Assembly (NCBI RefSeq): GCF_016862395.1
Contig: NZ_BOMW01000028.1
Coordinates: 104,067-168,066 of the forward strand
DNA from: Actinoplanes siamensis
GTDB taxonomy: Bacteria > Actinomycetota > Actinomycetes > Mycobacteriales > Micromonosporaceae
Reading direction: 5' to 3'
Length of the DNA stretch: 64,000 nt
Below, one piece after another: positions 60,801 through 64,000 of this stretch (position 1 is the stretch's first letter; each line of letters starts with the position of its first letter). Below the pieces are notes generated by a model. The model ran no database searches and was not told where the DNA came from. It saw nothing but the letters and a program-made list of their open reading frames with translations. Made by a program: the position numbers and the translations under genes.

Positions 60801-61721
60801 GTGACCCTGACCGTTGTTCCGTCGACCGAGGCGGCGCCGTTCCGGTTCTTCCCGGTCTCGGTGGCCCGGATCACCCGGCTCAGCCCGAACTTCGTGCGCG
60901 TCACGTTCACCGGCGACGATCTCGACAAGTTCGCCGACAACGGCTTCGACCAGCGGATCAAGCTGATCACCCCGCTGGCCGAGGGCGGTCTCGACCACCT
61001 GCCCACGGGCGAGGACTGGTACACGCGGTGGCGCGCCCTGCCCGCCGAGCGGCAGAACCCGATCCGGACGTACACGGTCCGCAACGTCCGCGCCCACCTG
61101 CGCGAGCTGGACGTCGACATGGTTCTGCACGGCGTCTGCGGCCCGGCCTCCCGTTGGGCCGTCACGGCCGTTCCCGGCTCCGTCGCCTGCCTGCTCGGGC
61201 CGAACGCGGACTTCGCCGGCAACTCGGGCGGCGTCGACTTCCACCCGCCGGTGGACACCAACCGCATGCTGCTGGTCGGCGACGAGACCGCCGTGCCCGC
61301 GATCGCCTCGATCCTGTCCCGGCTCCCCGCCGACGCCCGGGGCGAGGTCCTGCTGGAAGTGCCGGAGAGCGCCGACCAGTTGCTCCTCGACGTTCCGGCA
61401 GGCGTCCGGGTGACCTGGGTCCCGCGCGACGGCGCGGACCACGGCAGCAAGCTGATCCCCGCGGTCCAGGCAGCCGCCGCCCACCTGCTGGGCGACGCCG
61501 CCGGGGTGACCTGCGCGGAGCTCGAGGACGTGGATGTCGACGAGGACCTGCTCTGGGAGGTGCCGGACCGGACCGAGCCCACCCACGGGTTCTACGCCTG
61601 GCTGGCCGGGGAGGCCGCGGTGATCAAGACTCTGCGCCGGCATCTGGTCGGGGTGTGCGGCGTGGACCGGCGCGCGGTGGCCTTCATGGGTTACTGGCGC
61701 CTCGGCAAGGCGCAGTGCTGA
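60801..61721 (+). CDS. Siderophore-interacting protein (SIP, FAD ferric-siderophore reductase)
   Basis: Flavoprotein of 306 residues of the ViuB/SIP family, which reduces and releases iron from ferric siderophores. Visible are FFPVSVARITRLSPNFVRVT (FAD-binding beta-barrel), QNPIRTYTVRNVR, GPASRWAVTAVPG, LLVGDETAVPAIASIL for NAD(P)H, and a C-terminal HGFYAWLAGEAAVIKTLR. GGGAGG lies four bases before the GTG at 60801. The frame extends upstream, but the iron box ends at 60781, so translation must start after it. It is expressed when iron is scarce. Confidence 0.95.
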   Translation: MTLTVVPSTEAAPFRFFPVSVARITRLSPNFVRVTFTGDDLDKFADNGFDQRIKLITPLAEGGLDHLPTGEDWYTRWRALPAERQNPIRTYTVRNVRAHLRELDVDMVLHGVCGPASRWAVTAVPGSVACLLGPNADFAGNSGGVDFHPPVDTNRMLLVGDETAVPAIASILSRLPADARGEVLLEVPESADQLLLDVPAGVRVTWVPRDGADHGSKLIPAVQAAAAHLLGDAAGVTCAELEDVDVDEDLLWEVPDRTEPTHGFYAWLAGEAAVIKTLRRHLVGVCGVDRRAVAFMGYWRLGKAQC

Positions 61722-61865
61722 TCCCCTCCTGATCCCCCGCCGGGACCGGCGGGCGCGGCGGAGCGCTCCACGGACCGTGTGCGGCCGCCCCGCGCGAGGC
61801 CGGAGTCGGCTGACCGGACCGGGTGGGCGCCTCATGACCGGTGAGGCGCGGACGATGGTCGAGCC

Positions 61866-62411
61866 ATGACCGTCGCCCGTTACGTCGCCCGGATCGCCGC
61901 GTTCGCGGTGGTCCAGTTGCTCGCCTTCCCGTTCCTGCCGCTGCCGGTCGCCGCGGTGTGGATGCTCGCGCAGGGCCGCTGGGGCCTGCGCCGCTTCGAC
62001 GTGATCGCGCTGGCCACGCTGACCGCCGCGGCCACCGTCGCGACCGGCGGCGGGACGCTGTCCGGGCTCGGCGCCGCGGTCGCGGTCACGGCGCCCGCGG
62101 TGCTCTTCGCGGTGCTGGTGGAACGCTGGGCGCCGGGCTGGTGGCTGCGGCACGGCGACCGGTTCCGCCCGGGACGCGCCCGCCTGGCCCGGATCGCCGC
62201 GGCGGCGGCGCTGAGCGCCGTCGCCGCCCTGGTGCTGCGGGCCGTGATCACGCCCGGGATGTCGCTGTCCGGGGTGCTGCTCACGCTGCTCGGGGAGACC
62301 GCCGGGACCCTGCTGCTCGCGTCGGCCGCACGAGCGCTGGGCGCATTCTTGCCGGGGCCGCCTGCTGACGTCGCGCCGCTGGCTCGAACGGGAGGCAGGA
62401 GCCGCCGATGA
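61866..62411 (+). CDS. Small multi-pass membrane protein, unknown
   Basis: Protein of 181 residues with about five hydrophobic segments: FAVVQLLAFPFLPLPVAAVW, VIALATLTAAATVATGG, LGAAVAVTAPAVLFAVLV, RIAAAAALSAVAALVLRAVI and VLLTLLGETAGTLLLASAA. No family is recognised. A basic C-terminal tail follows (RTGGRSRR). The ATG at 61866 has only a weak ribosome site. It stands alone downstream of the iron-regulated gene with 144 bases between. Codon use looks coding (GC-rich third positions). Confidence 0.7.
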   Translation: MTVARYVARIAAFAVVQLLAFPFLPLPVAAVWMLAQGRWGLRRFDVIALATLTAAATVATGGGTLSGLGAAVAVTAPAVLFAVLVERWAPGWWLRHGDRFRPGRARLARIAAAAALSAVAALVLRAVITPGMSLSGVLLTLLGETAGTLLLASAARALGAFLPGPPADVAPLARTGGRSRR

Positions 62412-62630
62412 CCTCTGCCACATCGGATACGTGCTCCGCAAGCCGCTCGGGTGCGTGACGTCTTCGCCGCTGGCGAGCCGAAGCGTACCCCCACCGAGTG
62501 GCCGGAAAGTGCCGGATCGGTCCGTTCTGTCGCTTTGGAGACAACATTCCCATCACGCTCCGGTTAGGTTCGGTCACACAGCGAACTTGTCGGTTGCGAA
62601 TCCGATCGGCTTCGGATGGGAGAGACAGCG

Positions 62631-63023
62631 ATGACCAATAACGCATCTGAGCAGGCCCTCACCGACGACCCGGGCCGGCTCCACGAGGACGACCCGTCCG
62701 GGCTCGGCCAGGACGACCGGTCCCGGCTCCGCCAGGCGGTGTCCAAGGTCCGCACTTCCCGCCCGGCCCAGGCGGTGTCCAAGGTCCGCACTTCCCGCCC
62801 GGTGCAGGCGGTCGCCAGCCACCGCAAACCCGCCGGCGCCACCCTGCTGACCCTGGCCGGCGCGGCGGCGGCCGCGCTGTTCCTCCTCCGCAAACGCAAC
62901 ACACAGCCGGTCCGCTCCGCCGGGCGCCCGTCCTTCAGCCGCTCCACCTCCGGCCGCGCCGGCTCCGGCCGTGCGGCCTTCAGTCGTCCTCTGCTCACCC
63001 GCCCCGTCTTCGGCAGCCGCTGA
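62631..63023 (+). CDS. Small protein with tandem repeat and one membrane helix
   Basis: Protein of 130 residues. The acidic N-terminus (MTNNASEQALTDDPGRLHED) leads to a basic 12-residue tandem repeat (QAVSKVRTSRPA twice, then QAVASHRKP). One hydrophobic segment follows (about 72-88, GATLLTLAGAAAAALFLL), then an Arg/Ser-rich tail. GGGAGAG precedes the ATG; an in-frame ATG at 62616 would add five residues. No family is recognised. The layout (charged soluble part, single helix, positive tail) recalls the C-terminal anchor of the DUF3618 protein at 15425. Confidence 0.72.
   Translation: MTNNASEQALTDDPGRLHEDDPSGLGQDDRSRLRQAVSKVRTSRPAQAVSKVRTSRPVQAVASHRKPAGATLLTLAGAAAAALFLLRKRNTQPVRSAGRPSFSRSTSGRAGSGRAAFSRPLLTRPVFGSR
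62733..62812 (+). repeat. 36-bp in-frame direct repeat, two copies plus a partial third
   Basis: Copies begin at 62733 and 62769 and differ at a few bases; the start of a third copy (CAGGCGGT) lies at 62805. The unit encodes QAVSKVRTSRPA/V in the gene at 62631. Confidence 0.88.
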
Positions 63024-63120
63024 CCACCCGGCCGCATTCCTGGCGCCCGGACTCCCAGGTCCACGGCCGGCGCCGAGCCCGCCCGGTCCGCGACGTAGCC
63101 AGCGGGTCGGGCGGCTTCGG

Positions 63121-63366
63121 TCAGCGGCGGAGGCGGGCTCCCAGCCGGCCGATGTCGGTGGCGTCCCTGGGCCGGCGCGGGAGGGCCGGATTCCAGACCG
63201 GGTACATCCGCTTGATCTCGATCTGGGCCTCGGGGGCGATGATCGGGCAGGTGATCCCGGACAGCGTGCGGCGCGCCACCATCTGCACGCCCGCCGCCTT
63301 TCTCCGCCGGAATTGCCTGATGAGCCGCTGTCGCAGGTCGGAGCGCCCGCAGCCGGCGGCTCGAAC
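63121..63366 (-). pseudogene. C-terminal relic of a nucleotidyltransferase-like protein
   Basis: A stop-bounded open frame of 81 residues ends CPIIAPEAQIEIKRMYPVW followed by NPALPRRPRDATDIGRLG. That is the look of a real protein C-terminus: an A/SPEVQIxxK segment, then a K/RDxxDI motif, as in nucleotidyltransferase-fold proteins. Nothing upstream of about 63290 resembles the rest of such a protein, and a stop at 63367-63369 closes the frame. It is therefore a truncated remnant. The family assignment is tentative. Confidence 0.55.
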
Positions 63367-63377
63367 GTTTCAAGTGG

Positions 63378-63392
63378 CGGGCCCAAATCCCC
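63378..63392. promoter_or_regulatory. Very weak DosR-like box upstream of the CBS protein
   Basis: CGGGCCCAAATCCCC partly fits AGGGC-N5-GTCCC. It is listed only because the gene it precedes resembles the DosR-regulon protein Hrp1. It lies about 88-102 bases before the start. Confidence 0.2.
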
Positions 63393-63479
63393 GGCCCTTG
63401 ACTTGCGGGGCCGGTTTTCGGCATAGAAGGCAGGGGGATGCGGAGAGGAGTACGGGGGTCGAGCGGCACAGGAGGGGCG

Positions 63480-63917
63480 ATGCGAATCAGGGACATTCTT
63501 CGAGTCAAGGGCGCGAGTGTGGTGACGGTCCCGCCGGACACACCTGTGGAGGGGCTGATCAGGCAGCTCGCGCACCACCGGATCGGCGCCGTGGTGGTGT
63601 CGCGGGACGGCGTCACGGTGGAGGGGATCGTCAGCGAACGGGACGTGGTCCGCACACTCGCCGAACGCGGGCCGGCCGTCCTCGCGGAACCGGTGAGCGC
63701 CATCCACACCAGCCAGGTGCGAACGGTCTCCCCGGAGGCCCACCTGGAGGACGTCGAACGGCTGATGACCGAACGCCGCTTCCGGCACGTGCCGGTCGTG
63801 GTCGACGGGCGGCTGTCCGGTGTGGTGAGCATCGGCGACGTCGTCAAGAACCGGATCGACGAGCTGGAGACGGAACGAACCACCCTCGCCGACTACATCA
63901 CCGGCGACCGCACCTGA
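63480..63917 (+). CDS. Two-CBS-domain protein (Hrp1-like)
   Basis: Protein of 145 residues made of two CBS domains: IRDILRVKGASVVTVPPDTP with GAVVVSRDGVTVEGIVSERD (about 1-65), and VSAIHTSQVRTVSPEAHLED with RHVPVVVDGRLSGVVSIGDV (about 75-130). No other domain is present. GGAGGGG precedes the ATG at 63480; the frame extends to 63438 with no ribosome site. CBS pairs bind adenine nucleotides. Small proteins of this type include mycobacterial Hrp1, a DosR-regulon member, but also many unrelated regulators. Confidence 0.9.
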   Translation: MRIRDILRVKGASVVTVPPDTPVEGLIRQLAHHRIGAVVVSRDGVTVEGIVSERDVVRTLAERGPAVLAEPVSAIHTSQVRTVSPEAHLEDVERLMTERRFRHVPVVVDGRLSGVVSIGDVVKNRIDELETERTTLADYITGDRT

Positions 63918-64000
63918 CACACTCCCGGCCGGGCCCAGAGGTGTATCGAGCGCCAGGCACCGAGCACCGGCCGGCATGAGCCCGGCAGCGACCAACGGCA

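Overview
This window is very GC-rich DNA from an actinobacterium. The gene set (DevR/DevS-type hypoxia regulators with an Acg-like nitroreductase, glutamine synthetase II, a DUF5753 regulator, a ClgR-like regulator, a DUF3618 protein, a DmdR/IdeR iron box and many RsbW/STAS/SpoIIE partner-switching proteins) suggests Micromonosporaceae, perhaps Actinoplanes. The genus is an inference. I see no phage, insertion sequence, CRISPR, rRNA or tRNA. The region looks like ordinary chromosome carrying several decayed genes.

Bases 1-12,540 form a putrescine/polyamine district. A plus-strand operon (aldehyde dehydrogenase, GabT-like transaminase, Lrp/AsnC regulator, PuuB-like oxidase) comes first. A CheY-like regulator and a hydrolase follow. 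Then come a minus-strand SpuC-like aminotransferase and a PotA-PotD-PotB-PotC transporter. Upstream of potA lie two gene relics: an aldehyde dehydrogenase that has lost its whole middle, and a frameshifted class-III aminotransferase tail.

Bases 12,765-24,463 are mainly signalling: a membrane Ser/Thr kinase, an inositol-phosphatase-like protein with altered metal ligands, two envelope-stress-type membrane proteins, an Hpt protein, two soluble histidine kinases, an anti-sigma/STAS pair and a divergent DevR/DevS pair. Boxes resembling DosR sites lie between devR and devS and before the Acg-like gene. Weaker versions lie before phosphoketolase and a universal stress protein, and a very weak one before a two-CBS-domain protein.

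Bases 25,697-33,000 hold a CbiMNQO-type nickel/cobalt ECF transporter with a Nur-like site, a TPR protein, a peptidoglycan-binding protein, phosphoketolase and an enoyl-CoA isomerase/hydratase. Bases 33,092-40,235 are an alpha-xyloside regulon: LacI regulator, ABC importer, GH31 alpha-xylosidase and a decayed GH3-CBM6 gene, tied together by three identical 14-bp palindromes.

Bases 40,333-64,000 carry a CoA-disulfide-reductase-like enzyme, a large secreted subtilisin, a polysaccharide deacetylase, an acyl-CoA dehydrogenase/SDR cluster with a divergent TetR regulator, a PfkB kinase, a flavin monooxygenase, an L,D-transpeptidase, regulators, a universal stress protein, glutamine synthetase II, a second partner-switching cluster, an iron-regulated siderophore-interacting protein, small membrane proteins, a nucleotidyltransferase-like relic and a CBS protein. 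Many convergent gene pairs are separated by strong GC hairpins.
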